A stretch of 64,000 nt of DNA from Planctomycetales bacterium (lineage in GTDB: Bacteria; Planctomycetota; Phycisphaerae; SM23-33): assembly GCA_030612725.1 (NCBI GenBank), contig JAUWNJ010000012.1, positions 1 to 64,000 on the forward strand, given 5' to 3'. The number at the start of each line of letters is the position of its first letter. Position 1 is the stretch's first letter. Both the position numbers and the translations under genes were made by a program. The notes beneath the pieces are model-generated. The model had not been told where the DNA came from and did not search any database. It saw only the letters and a program-made list of their open reading frames with translations. Below, in pieces: positions 17,897 through 28,542 of this stretch.

Positions 17897-19012
17897 CTAC
17901 TTTCTGCGTCGTCGAATTAAGGCCAAGCCACCGACGGCCAGCAGGCTCATCGTGGCCGGTTCGGGCACACCCAGACCATAGACCATATCTCCGGCTCTCC
18001 AGTACGACATGTGTACCTGCCCTTGCGCGTCGAGAGCCATACTGATGTATCCGATGGGGCTGGAACCAGAGTCAAGGACATCCACGCTCCAGGCTTGCCC
18101 GTCCCATGATGCGAACCACAATTGATCAGGCAACCTGTAGTTTAACGCGATCCACGCCTGATCATCGGGTCCAATTACGATGTCGCTGTAGAAGCCAACG
18201 CCGCTACCAACAGCTTCCGGCACACCTTGGACTTCCCACCCTCCATCAGAGAATGCAGCGTACTCCAACCCGTTTACCCCGCAATAGGTGATGTGCGGAG
18301 AATCTCGGCTATCCAGAGCCAAAGCCACTTCGCCGTCCCCGGCCCCCCCACCCGAATGCTCGCGGACGACTGATGTCGTCCATGCGGAGCCGTCCCAAGC
18401 GGCATACATGACCTTGGAAGTCCAAGACTGACGCCAATAGGCAAGATGCGGATGCCCAGCACTGTCCAAGGCGATAGTCGTGGGGCGATACGGTGTGGAG
18501 CTCGTGTCTATGTCCTTGAATTCCCACACTGAATCACGAAGAACGCCGTACTTAACGACTCCATTATCTATGAAACAGGTATGGACCGTCCCATCATTAC
18601 CGACGGCAACTGAACCACCGTAGGTACTTGGTCCAAAATCCGTGAACTGCCATTGGCTTCCGTCCCAGGCAGCGTAACCCATGCCCTGCATGTACTTGGC
18701 GTAAACCACGTGCGGCCTGTTCCCTGGCCCCATATCCATTGAGGTACAGGAGTAGGATGCGTTATCCGATCCGACTTGCTGGATGTCCCATCCGGTATCT
18801 GTCTGCGAGGCGTATCGAAGGATATGGTCAGTCTCAAAGACATAGCTCATGCTTGGCCTACCCGCGTCGTCCACGGCGATGCTCGTATCGAAGGCGTAGT
18901 AGCTACCGGATGTATGGACCGTTTCGAAGGTCCAGTCTAATGCCCAGGCCGGTGTGGGAAAAAACAAACCGACTATTAGAAGAGGGAAAATCCAAATGAG
19001 TCGTTCTCGCAT
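17897..19012 (-). CDS. exported beta-propeller-like protein with PEP-CTERM signal
   Basis: The 371-residue product starts with a signal peptide (LIWIFPLLIVGLFFPTPAWA) and ends with VPEPATMSLLAVGGLALIRR plus RRK, a typical PEP-CTERM tail. Between them are about seven units with a periodic pattern: VDDAGRPSMSYV, MGPGNRPHVVYA, VGNDGTVHTCFI, LDSAGHPHLAYW, LDSRDSPHITYC, LDAQGQVHMSYW, alternating with AAWDGS.W segments. That periodicity suggests a sialidase/BNR-like beta-propeller; I infer the fold only. The start at 19012 is supported by GGAG before it; the frame opens 24 codons earlier. Together with its two neighbours it forms a PEP-CTERM cluster. Confidence 0.82.
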   Translation of the reverse strand: MRERLIWIFPLLIVGLFFPTPAWALDWTFETVHTSGSYYAFDTSIAVDDAGRPSMSYVFETDHILRYASQTDTGWDIQQVGSDNASYSCTSMDMGPGNRPHVVYAKYMQGMGYAAWDGSQWQFTDFGPSTYGGSVAVGNDGTVHTCFIDNGVVKYGVLRDSVWEFKDIDTSSTPYRPTTIALDSAGHPHLAYWRQSWTSKVMYAAWDGSAWTTSVVREHSGGGAGDGEVALALDSRDSPHITYCGVNGLEYAAFSDGGWEVQGVPEAVGSGVGFYSDIVIGPDDQAWIALNYRLPDQLWFASWDGQAWSVDVLDSGSSPIGYISMALDAQGQVHMSYWRAGDMVYGLGVPEPATMSLLAVGGLALIRRRRK

Positions 19013-19538
19013 TGTCTCGCTCCATTTACTGTATCTACCTTTGGTTTGTCCGGAAGTGCCACACACACGACACACATCGAACATGAGGGAACTTGGCCGT
19101 GCGGCCTAAGGTGTGTTCGAGTGAGCGGATCCTGCTTCGCCGAGGCTTTGCAGAATATGTCGCCCACACCCTCTCATTGAATCGGCAAGGCTCTTGCCGA
19201 AACGCAGCATACTCCGCCGCTCCCAAAACGGGCTGGAGCATCTTAAAAATCTGCACAGACTATAACTTTCGGTTTGGGAACTTGGCCGGTGCGGCCTCAG
19301 GCAGAATACGACGGAGCGAGTAACGCTCCTGCCCTCACAAAAGAAGAATTGCTCCACCGCTCCCTCGCGGACCAGAGCAATTGGGATTATATCACAAATA
19401 GCGATTCCGTCAAGCAGAAAACCGACAAACCTCAATATTGGCTGCGAATTTCGCGGACTTTCCCCCTTTTTTTAACCCGATATTTGTTTTTCCGGCTCGC
19501 GTGGTTCGCGGCTATCAGACCGTTCATACTGAAATTCA
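19013..19538. other. intergenic region with a direct repeat
   Basis: About 520 bp separates the PEP-CTERM cluster from pyruvate phosphate dikinase. GAACTTGGCCGTGCGGCCTA (around 19089) and GAACTTGGCCGGTGCGGCCT (around 19279) are near-identical direct repeats 190 bp apart, each containing a GGCCG.GCGGCC palindrome. Inverted pieces such as ACGGAGCGAGTAACGCTCC are also present. I see no convincing gene. Confidence 0.55.
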
Positions 19539-19567
19539 TTGACACAGCCGCCGGGGGAAACTAGATT
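19539..19567 (+). promoter_or_regulatory. sigma-70-type promoter for ppdK
   Basis: TTGACA at 19539-19544 and TAGATT at 19562-19567 are separated by 17 bp. Transcription would start near 19574, about 115 nt before the ATG of ppdK. Confidence 0.6.
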
Positions 19568-19688
19568 TGTCCGCCTAACAACGCGGCACAGTCATCCCGC
19601 CCGTGAAAAAAGAAACCATGGTCTGGGTCCCCAAGGGACAGGCGGCCATGCCACAAGGAAAAATCAACCTGATTGGAGAAATGCAGCA

Positions 19689-22505
<2,817 letters not shown>

Positions 22506-22538
22506 AAACCTTTGTGGATTTAGAGATTTACGTTATAC

Positions 22539-22571
22539 TACAGCCCACGGACATCATGTCCGTGGGCTGTA
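22539..22571. repeat. perfect hairpin after ppdK
   Basis: TACAGCCCACGGACA pairs over 15 bp with TGTCCGTGGGCTGTA around a three-base loop. It could end the ppdK transcript, but no T-run follows on either side, so it may be one of the dispersed palindromes. Confidence 0.6.
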
Positions 22572-22668
22572 CTCATATACAATTGCAAAGTTCGGGGTAA
22601 AATTAAGTAAGGGGTCCCAGAAATCCCTTAGTGACTTGTATAAGTGCACAAAGTAAAGGAGACCTAAT

Positions 22669-23043
22669 ATGGCCAAGAAACGAGTATTTGTCAGCTTTGA
22701 CTGTGACAATGATCGGGTTATAAAAGAATTCATCATTGGACAATCTCGACTTCCAGATTCGCCGTTCGAGGTCATTGATTGCTCAATGAAGGAAGCCGCT
22801 CCTGAAAAAGACTGGGAACAGACGGCTGAAAGAAAGATCAAGGGATCTAACTTAGTGATCGTCATGGTTGGACGCACCACCTATCGGGCTCAAGGGGTGC
22901 TTAAGGAAATCGAGATGGCGAGGCGTAACGGTGTGAAGATCGTACAAATGATCGGATACCAAGACGGCGGCTATACCGCCGTACCCAACGCGGGCCGCCT
23001 TTATGCTTGGAGCTGGGAGAACCTGAAGAAGCTTTGTTCATGA
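22669..23043 (+). CDS. TIR-like domain protein (ThsB/DUF1863 type)
   Basis: A 124-residue, single-domain protein resembling the TIR-like family PF08937 (MTH538/DUF1863), which includes ThsB of the Thoeris antiphage system. Visible features are the first strand and loop KKRVFVSFDCDNDRVIKEF, the central strand SNLVIVMVGRTTY, and a helix with a conserved acidic pair (VLKEIEMARRNGVKIVQMIG). In the family these proteins make or consume NAD-derived signals. AAGGAG at 22655-22661 precedes the ATG. A small membrane protein gene begins 10 bp after the stop and is almost certainly co-transcribed. Base composition looks more AT-rich than the flanking ppdK. Function in defence is inference. Confidence 0.75.
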   Translation: MAKKRVFVSFDCDNDRVIKEFIIGQSRLPDSPFEVIDCSMKEAAPEKDWEQTAERKIKGSNLVIVMVGRTTYRAQGVLKEIEMARRNGVKIVQMIGYQDGGYTAVPNAGRLYAWSWENLKKLCS

Positions 23044-23052
23044 GGTGAAGCC

Positions 23053-23487
23053 ATGTCCACAGAGAACCTTGACGGACACGTCCACAAGTACATGGATATT
23101 CTTCAGATGAATATCCAGCGTATGTGCCAGTTGTCGAACACCTGCAAAGCATGGTGTGTCACCTTAATCTCGGCTATGCTGGTGTTTGTTTTCAAAGATC
23201 AGCAATGGGATGTACTCAAGATATTGTTATTGCCCGTTGGCCTGTTCTATGTACTTGACGCTTACTACCTGTCCGTCGAGAGGGAATTCGTGGTACTATC
23301 GAAAGTCATCTCCAAGAAGGTGCAGGAAGGAACCGTGCAGATGTCGGATGTGTTTGTGATTCATACGGCCAAGAGGCTGACGCGAATCTGTTTGCTGCTC
23401 AAAGCCATGTTCTGGTCGTGGTCCACGCTACCTTTCTACGGGACGATTGGCGTAGTGCTGTTGTGGATCATTTGTCGGAATACATGA
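23053..23487 (+). CDS. small multi-pass membrane protein paired with the TIR-like gene
   Basis: The 144-residue product has a hydrophilic N-terminal helix (about residues 1-25) followed by hydrophobic segments at about 33-48 and 55-73 and a final pair near 110-141 (LLKAMFWSWSTLPFY, IGVVLLWII). The pattern MNIQRMCQLSNTCKAWCVTL followed by a transmembrane segment and VLDAYYLSVEREF resembles a family of small two-to-four-helix proteins and the SLATT-type membrane effectors; the match is from memory and uncertain. It starts 10 bp after the TIR-like gene, with GAGGTGAAG as ribosome binding site. I infer that the two form a functional pair in which this protein may be a membrane effector. Confidence 0.7.
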   Translation: MSTENLDGHVHKYMDILQMNIQRMCQLSNTCKAWCVTLISAMLVFVFKDQQWDVLKILLLPVGLFYVLDAYYLSVEREFVVLSKVISKKVQEGTVQMSDVFVIHTAKRLTRICLLLKAMFWSWSTLPFYGTIGVVLLWIICRNT

Positions 23488-23527
23488 ATAAACGGCGCGC
23501 AAAAAAAAACAGTAAGTAAGTAGGTAG

Positions 23528-23593
23528 GTCGGGCATATTGCCCGACATTTTCGATTTTAATTGACAGAATGATGTCGGGCAAGTATGCCCGAC
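23528..23593. repeat. palindromic element GTCGGGCA...TGCCCGAC
   Basis: GTCGGGCATATTGCCCGAC at the left and GTCGGGCAAGTATGCCCGAC at the right are each palindromic and also pair with each other. A similar but different palindrome is at 23988-24064. Confidence 0.7.
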
Positions 23594-23644
23594 GACTAAC
23601 TGATTGTGCTAATTAATCCAGACAATCCTGGCAAGGATAAAAAC

Positions 23645-23986
23645 ATGTCGAAAAAATCAATCCGATTGTTGTTGCTTATAGCCTTTCTACCTTGTGCAAT
23701 CGTAGGCTTGGTTCTTGCATCACATTTGCTCTGGCCCTTATCACTCTTCATCACGCCAGAAGGGCATAATTCCGAAACAATTGTAGGAGACACCGTACTT
23801 GGTGTAGCAGGAATTGGTTTAATGATACTCGCGCAACGACTGCTAAATAAGAGAAAAAAGATCGGCCTGCCCTCTAACCCCTGTGCAAGATGTGGCGCTA
23901 GTCTTGATGGAGCAAAGAATGTTTATATTTACAACGGAGAAAAGGTTTGTGAGAAATGCAATAAGGATCTTAGCGAAATGCAATAG
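23645..23986 (+). CDS. small membrane protein with zinc-ribbon tail
   Basis: The 113-residue product has two hydrophobic segments (LLLLIAFLPCAIVGLVLASH and TVLGVAGIGLMILAQRLL) and a soluble C-terminal tail with two CxxC pairs (CARCGASLDG and CEKCNKDL), the arrangement of a small zinc ribbon. I do not recognise a family with a known role. The frame opens 13 codons earlier, but MSKKSIRL with GGAT upstream is the more natural start. It lies about 160 bp after the TIR/membrane pair in the same direction, separated by a palindrome, so it may or may not belong to that unit. Confidence 0.6.
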   Translation: MSKKSIRLLLLIAFLPCAIVGLVLASHLLWPLSLFITPEGHNSETIVGDTVLGVAGIGLMILAQRLLNKRKKIGLPSNPCARCGASLDGAKNVYIYNGEKVCEKCNKDLSEMQ

Positions 23987-23987
23987 T

Positions 23988-24064
23988 CGTAGGGCAGGCA
24001 GGCTTGCCCGCGCCTTTTTCCTGTAACATTTGCAGCAAGAACACGGGCAAGCCTGCCCGCCCTA
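23988..24064. repeat. palindromic element GTAGGGCAGGC...GCCTGCCCGCCCTAC
   Basis: GTAGGGCAGGCAGGCTTGCC and its near reverse complement GGCAAGCCTGCCCGCCCTAC lie at the two ends, with an AT-rich spacer. It begins one base after the stop of the preceding gene. Confidence 0.75.
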
Positions 24065-24093
24065 CTGCTGGTTTAAGGGGTCGTGAATGAGGG

Positions 24094-24214
24094 TTAAGGG
24101 GACGGAGCACTTAATTAGTCGGTAGGCTGGGACGGAGCGAAGCGGAGTCCCACCTTCAATCTCAAAAAGAGGTGGGACTCCGCTTTGCTCCGTCTCAGCC
24201 TACAACTTTCTTTC
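24094..24214. repeat. dispersed composite palindrome (copy 1)
   Basis: TTAAGGGGACGGAGCACTTA, then a hairpin of about 33 bp (24122-24202: GTAGGCTGGGACGGAGCGAA to TTGCTCCGTCTCAGCCTAC), then ACAACTTTCTTTC. The whole 120-bp block recurs at 25391-25512 with only a few differences, so the two copies flank the CPBP protease gene as direct repeats. Shorter relatives are at 38301, 50756 and 52801. Confidence 0.85.
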
Positions 24215-24251
24215 TTGAATTGCCGGGACTTCGTCCCGGCCTACCAATAAT

Positions 24252-24947
24252 ATGATCCCCATGAGTCTAACCGTTAAAAGGATTCCGTTGCCGATACTTG
24301 CGGGGCTATGTCTGCTGCCTGCTTTTCAAACGGCAGTGTCGGTACACTTTCAGTGGCATACCGCCATTACGTACCCCGCCCTCAAAACGCTGATGATCAT
24401 AATCCCAATCGCAGCCTGGCTGATGTCGAATCTGTCGGCTTCCGAAGCGCTCAACCTGTTGGGATGGAAGCGTACCAATATGTTGCCGGGCGTGATTGTG
24501 GGCGTGTTGATGAGCGGCTGTGTGCTGGCGGGCTACTACGGTTGGTTGAGGCCAAGGATTGATCCGTCGCTTCTGGCGGTCAAGGTTCGCTCGCTGGGGC
24601 TGGTTGAGTATTACTGGGCTATGGCGGTTTTCATCTCGCTGCTGCACTCATTGTTCGAGGAGTATTACTGGCGCGGGTTCATCCTGGTCCAATTACGTGG
24701 ATGGTTGCAAGGCACGTCGGCCTTGTGCCTGATCGGCGGTGTACTGTTTGGTCTGCATCACATTTTCGCGCTGCTGTGGTTGCCCGGGCCGGCGATGGTG
24801 GGACTTTGCGTGGCGGGGACAATGGCGGCTGGGGGTATATGGTTCTGGATGCGCCTGCGAGGGTATTCGATCCTGGACTGCTACGTCAGTCACGTTTTGG
24901 CCGACCTGGCGATTTTCTGGATCGGGTACGACCTGCTCCAAAATTAG
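24252..24947 (+). CDS. CPBP family intramembrane glutamic endopeptidase
   Basis: A 231-residue protein with about six to seven hydrophobic segments and the motifs of the CPBP (CAAX protease and bacteriocin processing, Abi) family. These are FEEYYWRGF (motif 1, EExxxR), FGLHHIFALLW (motif 2, His) and CYVSHVLADLAIFW (motif 3, His). Members cleave substrates within the membrane; roles include prenyl-protein processing and peptide self-immunity. The start is either ATG 24252 or ATG 24261; no good ribosome binding site is seen. The gene is flanked by direct copies of a 120-bp repeat, and a degenerate copy of its 3' end lies at 27228-27276. Confidence 0.85.
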   Translation: MIPMSLTVKRIPLPILAGLCLLPAFQTAVSVHFQWHTAITYPALKTLMIIIPIAAWLMSNLSASEALNLLGWKRTNMLPGVIVGVLMSGCVLAGYYGWLRPRIDPSLLAVKVRSLGLVEYYWAMAVFISLLHSLFEEYYWRGFILVQLRGWLQGTSALCLIGGVLFGLHHIFALLWLPGPAMVGLCVAGTMAAGGIWFWMRLRGYSILDCYVSHVLADLAIFWIGYDLLQN

Positions 24948-25390
24948 CGGGTAGGCTGGGAGTTAAGGGGATGGGGATTAAGGGGACGGGGGATTAAGGG
25001 GACGGAGCACTTAATTATGGGTGAGTTCCGAGCGTAATATAACATTTTAGCCCACGGCGGTAGCCGTGGGTGAATGAGCACGCCTTCTGAAAAAAGCCCT
25101 GTGAGGGCGACACATGGCACCGCCTTTTTCTTGTGCCGCCCTGCCGGGGCTTGTTCCACTTAGGGGGGCATCCTTTTCCCACGGCTTCCGCCTTGGGCTA
25201 CAAATCTATCGCCCTCCGGGCTGAAAGCCGGCAGGCGGTTCGACGATTGGGCCTTGGCGGTAGCGGGTAAAGTGGCGTATCGTATCGGTATGGATGAAAA
25301 CCAACGAGCACGGGACTGCATCGACGCCGGAATGACACTTCTGAAACGCCGGCTTATTAACGAAGCGGGAGTTAAGGGGAGTTAGGGGAG
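24948..25390. repeat. array of unrelated hairpins and GGGGA-rich repeats
   Basis: Directly after the CPBP gene come TTAAGGGGA units (24963-25015) ending in ACGGAGCACTTAATTA, then hairpins TAGCCCACGGCGGTAGCCGTGGG (arms CCCACGGC/GCCGTGGG, near 25051-25072) and CCCACGGCTTCCGCCTTGGG, and GCCCTCCGGGC. Parts recur at 25530-25645. Apart from a possible 31-codon frame at 25290-25385, I see nothing protein-coding. Confidence 0.65.
25290..25385 (+). CDS. very small open frame, possible gene remnant
   Basis: The frame ATG at 25290 encodes 31 residues, MDENQRARDCIDAGMTLLKR and so on, with a protein-like amphipathic composition, and runs into the GGGGA repeats before stopping. It may be the 5' fragment of a gene broken by repeat insertion, or chance. 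No ribosome binding site is visible. Confidence 0.2.
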   Translation: MDENQRARDCIDAGMTLLKRRLINEAGVKGS

Positions 25391-25512
25391 TTAAGGGGAC
25401 GGAGCACTTAATTAGTCGGTAGGCTGGGACGGAGCGAAGCGGAGTCCCACCTTCAATCTCAAAAAAAGGTGGGACTCCGCTTCGCTCCGTCCCAGCCTAC
25501 AACTTTCTTTCC
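25391..25512. repeat. dispersed composite palindrome (copy 2)
   Basis: Near-identical to 24094-24214: TTAAGGGGACGGAGCACTTA, the GTAGGCTGGGACGGAGCGAA hairpin (25419-25500), then AACTTTCTTTC. The right arm here reads CTTCGCTCCGTCCCAGCCTAC, a better match to the left arm than in copy 1. Confidence 0.85.
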
Positions 25513-25660
25513 TGAGAAAATAGGGGGTATCGGCTTCCCACGGCTCCCGCCGTGGGCTAATATCTATCGCCTCGCCACGGCGAGTCTCCGTTTCCCAAAG
25601 GGATACTATGTGTCGCTCCGCCCTCCGGGCTGAAATCTGTTATGAATATGAATAACCGGA
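25513..25660. repeat. hairpin cluster similar to 25040-25240
   Basis: CCCACGGCTCCCGCCGTGGG, TCGCCTCGCCACGGCGAG and GCCCTCCGGGCTGAAA repeat motifs already seen in the preceding spacer. No gene is evident before the methyltransferase. Confidence 0.6.
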
Positions 25661-25694
25661 ATGGAATAAATTATCACTGAATTGAGGTTTTGGT

Positions 25695-26342
25695 ATGGCT
25701 TCGGGTCAGATTTGTCCAAATTGCAAAACCGCCGATGGAACCGGGTTCTATCAGGACGGGCGCCGCGATTATTTTCGTTGTCAAACCTGCGGCCTGGTGT
25801 TTGTGCCGGCTTGGCAGTTCTTGTCCCCCGAAGAAGAAAAGGCCAGATACGATCTTCACCGGAACTCGCCCGACGATAAGGGCTATCGCCGATTCTTAAG
25901 CCGCATATTCATCCCAATGCAGGAGCGTCTAGCCCCCGAAAGTCTCGGACTGGATTTCGGTTCAGGCCCCGGGCCTACGCTCTCGGTGATGTTTGAACAG
26001 GCCGGTCATTCCATGTCGATCTATGACCATTTTTACGCACGCGACCCCTCCGTACTGGAGAAGCAATACGATTTCATTACCGCTACCGAAGTGGTGGAGC
26101 ATCTGCATAATCCGAAAGAGGTTCTGGATAAATTATGGTCATGCCTGAAACCGGGCGGCTGGCTGGGCATAATGACGAAACTCGCTCTTGATCGTGAGGC
26201 ATTTGCTGATTGGCACTATAAAAACGATCCTACCCACGTCAGTTTTTTCTCTCGGACGACGTTTGAATGGCTGGCAGGGAAGTGGCAGGCGGAGGTAACT
26301 TTTGCCGACAAAGATGTAATTCTTTTTCGCAAGAAGGATTGA
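25695..26342 (+). CDS. class I SAM-dependent methyltransferase with N-terminal zinc ribbon
   Basis: The 215-residue product begins with a CPNCK...CQTCG zinc ribbon (residues 7-35). A Rossmann methyltransferase domain follows with motif I LGLDFGSGPGPTLS, an acidic residue after strand 2 (SIYDHF), FDFITATEVVEHL-like motif (QYDFITATEVVEHLHNP) and LKPGGWLGIMTKL. This is the Methyltransf_11/23 type; substrates range from small molecules to lipids and cannot be told here. GAGG lies before the ATG. A TauE-like exporter gene follows 41 bp downstream in the same direction. Confidence 0.85.
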   Translation: MASGQICPNCKTADGTGFYQDGRRDYFRCQTCGLVFVPAWQFLSPEEEKARYDLHRNSPDDKGYRRFLSRIFIPMQERLAPESLGLDFGSGPGPTLSVMFEQAGHSMSIYDHFYARDPSVLEKQYDFITATEVVEHLHNPKEVLDKLWSCLKPGGWLGIMTKLALDREAFADWHYKNDPTHVSFFSRTTFEWLAGKWQAEVTFADKDVILFRKKD

Positions 26343-26383
26343 AAATAGGGGGTAGCCTGTGAAGCGCGAAAGGATTGGCTGGA

Positions 26384-27211
26384 ATGATTGACTGGATATT
26401 TTCGGGTACCGGAATAGAGAACGTCTGGATGTTTCTGCTGCTGGGCAGCATCTCGGCCATGCTGGTCAGTATGGCCAAAGCGGGCTTCGGGGGCAGCGTC
26501 GGCATACTGTCGATGCCGTTGATGGTCTATGCCTGCCAGGGCAAGGCGATGACAGCGGCCGGCGTCATGCTTCCACTGCTGATCGCATGTGATTACTTAT
26601 CGATCGTGCCATGGCGCGGCAAATGGGACCTGCGTGTGGTAGGCAATCTCCTGCCCGGGGCAGTGCTTGGCGTCGCGCTCGGCGGGGCGGCGCTTTACGC
26701 GATCAGGCAAGCCGGCGCCGATACCCAAAGCCAGACAGGCAACGCCATCCTCACAATGCTAATCGGGGTTATCGCGCTGGGTTTCGTGGTGCTCCATGCC
26801 ATAAAGTCGCTCCGGGCCAAGCCGCTGGCCTTTCGTCCGGTGTTCTGGCAGGCGACGTCCGTAGGCGCTCTGGCGGGCCTGACCTCGACGCTTGCACACG
26901 CAGCCGGGCCTATAGTTACAATGTACCTGCTACCCCAGAAGATGCCCAAGGAGAGATTTGTCGCTACGACGGTGTTGTATTACTGGCTTGGAAATCAGAT
27001 TAAACTCGTGCCCTACTTCGCGCTTGGCCTGTTAAGCACAAGAACGTTTTCAGCCAGCGTGCTACTCCTGCCTGCAGTGGTAATCGGCGTTGTTCTGGGT
27101 CTTTACCTGCACAGAAAGGTAGGCCAGAGGCAGTTCGCCGGGATCATTTATACGCTCCTGGCACTGGCGGGGCTGCACCTGATAATCAAGTCCACAGCCT
27201 CGCTCTGGTGA
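26384..27211 (+). CDS. TauE/SafE family sulfite/organic anion exporter
   Basis: An inner-membrane protein of 275 residues with about eight hydrophobic segments. It carries the two family repeats, the first around ISAMLVSMAKAGFGGSVGIL and the second around SVGALAGLTSTLAHAAGPIV. The family exports sulfite, sulfoacetate or other anions; the substrate here is unknown. The frame can be read from TTG at 26375, but AAGGA at 26370-26374 fits the ATG at 26384. It is probably co-transcribed with the methyltransferase. Confidence 0.85.
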   Translation: MIDWIFSGTGIENVWMFLLLGSISAMLVSMAKAGFGGSVGILSMPLMVYACQGKAMTAAGVMLPLLIACDYLSIVPWRGKWDLRVVGNLLPGAVLGVALGGAALYAIRQAGADTQSQTGNAILTMLIGVIALGFVVLHAIKSLRAKPLAFRPVFWQATSVGALAGLTSTLAHAAGPIVTMYLLPQKMPKERFVATTVLYYWLGNQIKLVPYFALGLLSTRTFSASVLLLPAVVIGVVLGLYLHRKVGQRQFAGIIYTLLALAGLHLIIKSTASLW

Positions 27212-27227
27212 AAACAGCAATGTTACC

Positions 27228-27276
27228 GACCGCTCCGACGATTTTCCGGATCGGGTACGGCCTGCTTCAGAAGTAA
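27228..27276 (+). pseudogene. degenerate copy of the 3' end of the CPBP protease gene
   Basis: Reading one frame gives TIFRIGYGLLQK and a stop, against AIFWIGYDLLQN and stop at the end of the CPBP protease gene (24912-24947). At the DNA level ATCGGGTACG and CCTGCT are shared, and the stop position is conserved. Nothing upstream continues the match, so only the tail survives. Confidence 0.65.
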
Positions 27277-27301
27277 AACAGGAGACAGCGGTTTTACGGT
27301 T

Positions 27302-28354
27302 TTATTTCAATCGTATTTCCTTATTTGCCTTGGACGAAGCGTAGATTGCGTCGATGATTTTCGTTGTCCAGATGGCTTCAGTGGCGGGGATTGGAACTGG
27401 TTTGTTATTGGCGACGGCATCGACGAAGGCTGCGATTTCGTCGTGATATGCGTTGTTTTCCCGGATGTGTTTGGGCGTGCAGTCCATGATGTGTCCGCCC
27501 ATTTCCGTTCGAACGTCAACGACGTTTTTCTGCAGGTCGATGCCTGCGCCGCCCTTATCGCCAACAATGTGGCAGCCGTAGGCGTCCTTGTCGAGATTGA
27601 CGCAGAATGCCGATTCGATGCTCATCGTCGCGCCGTTTGCGAATCGCACAAGGGCTGTGGCGAAGTCTTCAACGTCGTAGGTCTTGTGGTCCCATGGCCC
27701 GAATGCGCCCATGTGTCCGGGCGTCGCGCCGATGGTCTCGTAGGTTTTACCCGATACAGCCACCGGTTTGGGACATCCCATCAGGTACCAGGTCAGGTCA
27801 ATCATGTGAACGCCGATGTCGATCAGAGGCCCGCCGCCCTGGAGTTTCTTCTGTCCGAATACGCCCCAACTGGGCACGCCGCGCCGTCGGATACTGAGGC
27901 TGCGAGCGTAGTAGGGTTTTCCGATCTTACCGGCGTCGATAATCTTTTTAAGGAACTGGCTGCCGGCGTAGAAGCGATTCATCAGCGCAATCATCAGTTT
28001 CTTTTTCGCTTTCCGGGCGGCATCGATCATTGTCTGTGCCTGGCGAGCGTTCATTGCAATGGGTTTTTCGCACAGGACGTGCTTGCCGGCGGCCAGGGCC
28101 TTCAGCGTCGATTGCATGTGGTTGATATTCGGCGTGCAGATGCTGACCGCGTCAATTTCCTTCATCGCGAGCATCCGCCCCACCGAGGTGAATGTCTTTG
28201 GGATGTCGTATTTCTCGGCGGCGGCTTTGGTTCGATCAGCCAGAACATCGCAAATAGCGACGACCTCGACATTTGGACATTTCTGGTATCCTTCCAGGTG
28301 AGGCGAAGAAATCATACCGGCGCCGATAACGCCAACCTTAATCGTTTTAGCCAT
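27302..28354 (-). CDS. Gfo/Idh/MocA family oxidoreductase
   Basis: The 350-residue product is an NAD(P)-dependent sugar or cyclitol dehydrogenase-like protein. The N-terminal Rossmann part shows VGVIGAGMISSPHLEGYQKC and, further on, the family signature HVLCEKPIAMNARQAQTMID with the catalytic-region EKP. The substrate-binding half contains GGGPLIDIGVHMIDLTWYLM with the conserved D...H pair. No twin-arginine signal is present, so it should be cytoplasmic. AAAGGG precedes the ATG. It is transcribed away from pheA, leaving a divergent promoter region. The substrate is not predictable. Confidence 0.92.
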   Translation of the reverse strand: MAKTIKVGVIGAGMISSPHLEGYQKCPNVEVVAICDVLADRTKAAAEKYDIPKTFTSVGRMLAMKEIDAVSICTPNINHMQSTLKALAAGKHVLCEKPIAMNARQAQTMIDAARKAKKKLMIALMNRFYAGSQFLKKIIDAGKIGKPYYARSLSIRRRGVPSWGVFGQKKLQGGGPLIDIGVHMIDLTWYLMGCPKPVAVSGKTYETIGATPGHMGAFGPWDHKTYDVEDFATALVRFANGATMSIESAFCVNLDKDAYGCHIVGDKGGAGIDLQKNVVDVRTEMGGHIMDCTPKHIRENNAYHDEIAAFVDAVANNKPVPIPATEAIWTTKIIDAIYASSKANKEIRLK

Positions 28355-28542
28355 GGATAAAACCCTTTCTCATTAAAGAATAATCGGAACACTTTTCTGA
28401 CGCAGGATTCTACAAACCTCCGAGCAGACCGGTCAAGCATCAAAACATCTTGACCATTTACCCTTATGCGGGTAGAAGGGTACGATTCGATGCCGAATCG
28501 GCAGAGTAATTGAATTCTTTTGAGTCGCAATCTGATTGAATA

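Noticed and set aside
22669-23043. A complete Thoeris defence system
   Set aside because: Only a ThsB-like TIR protein is present; no ThsA (SIR2/SLOG) gene is near, so the name is not justified.
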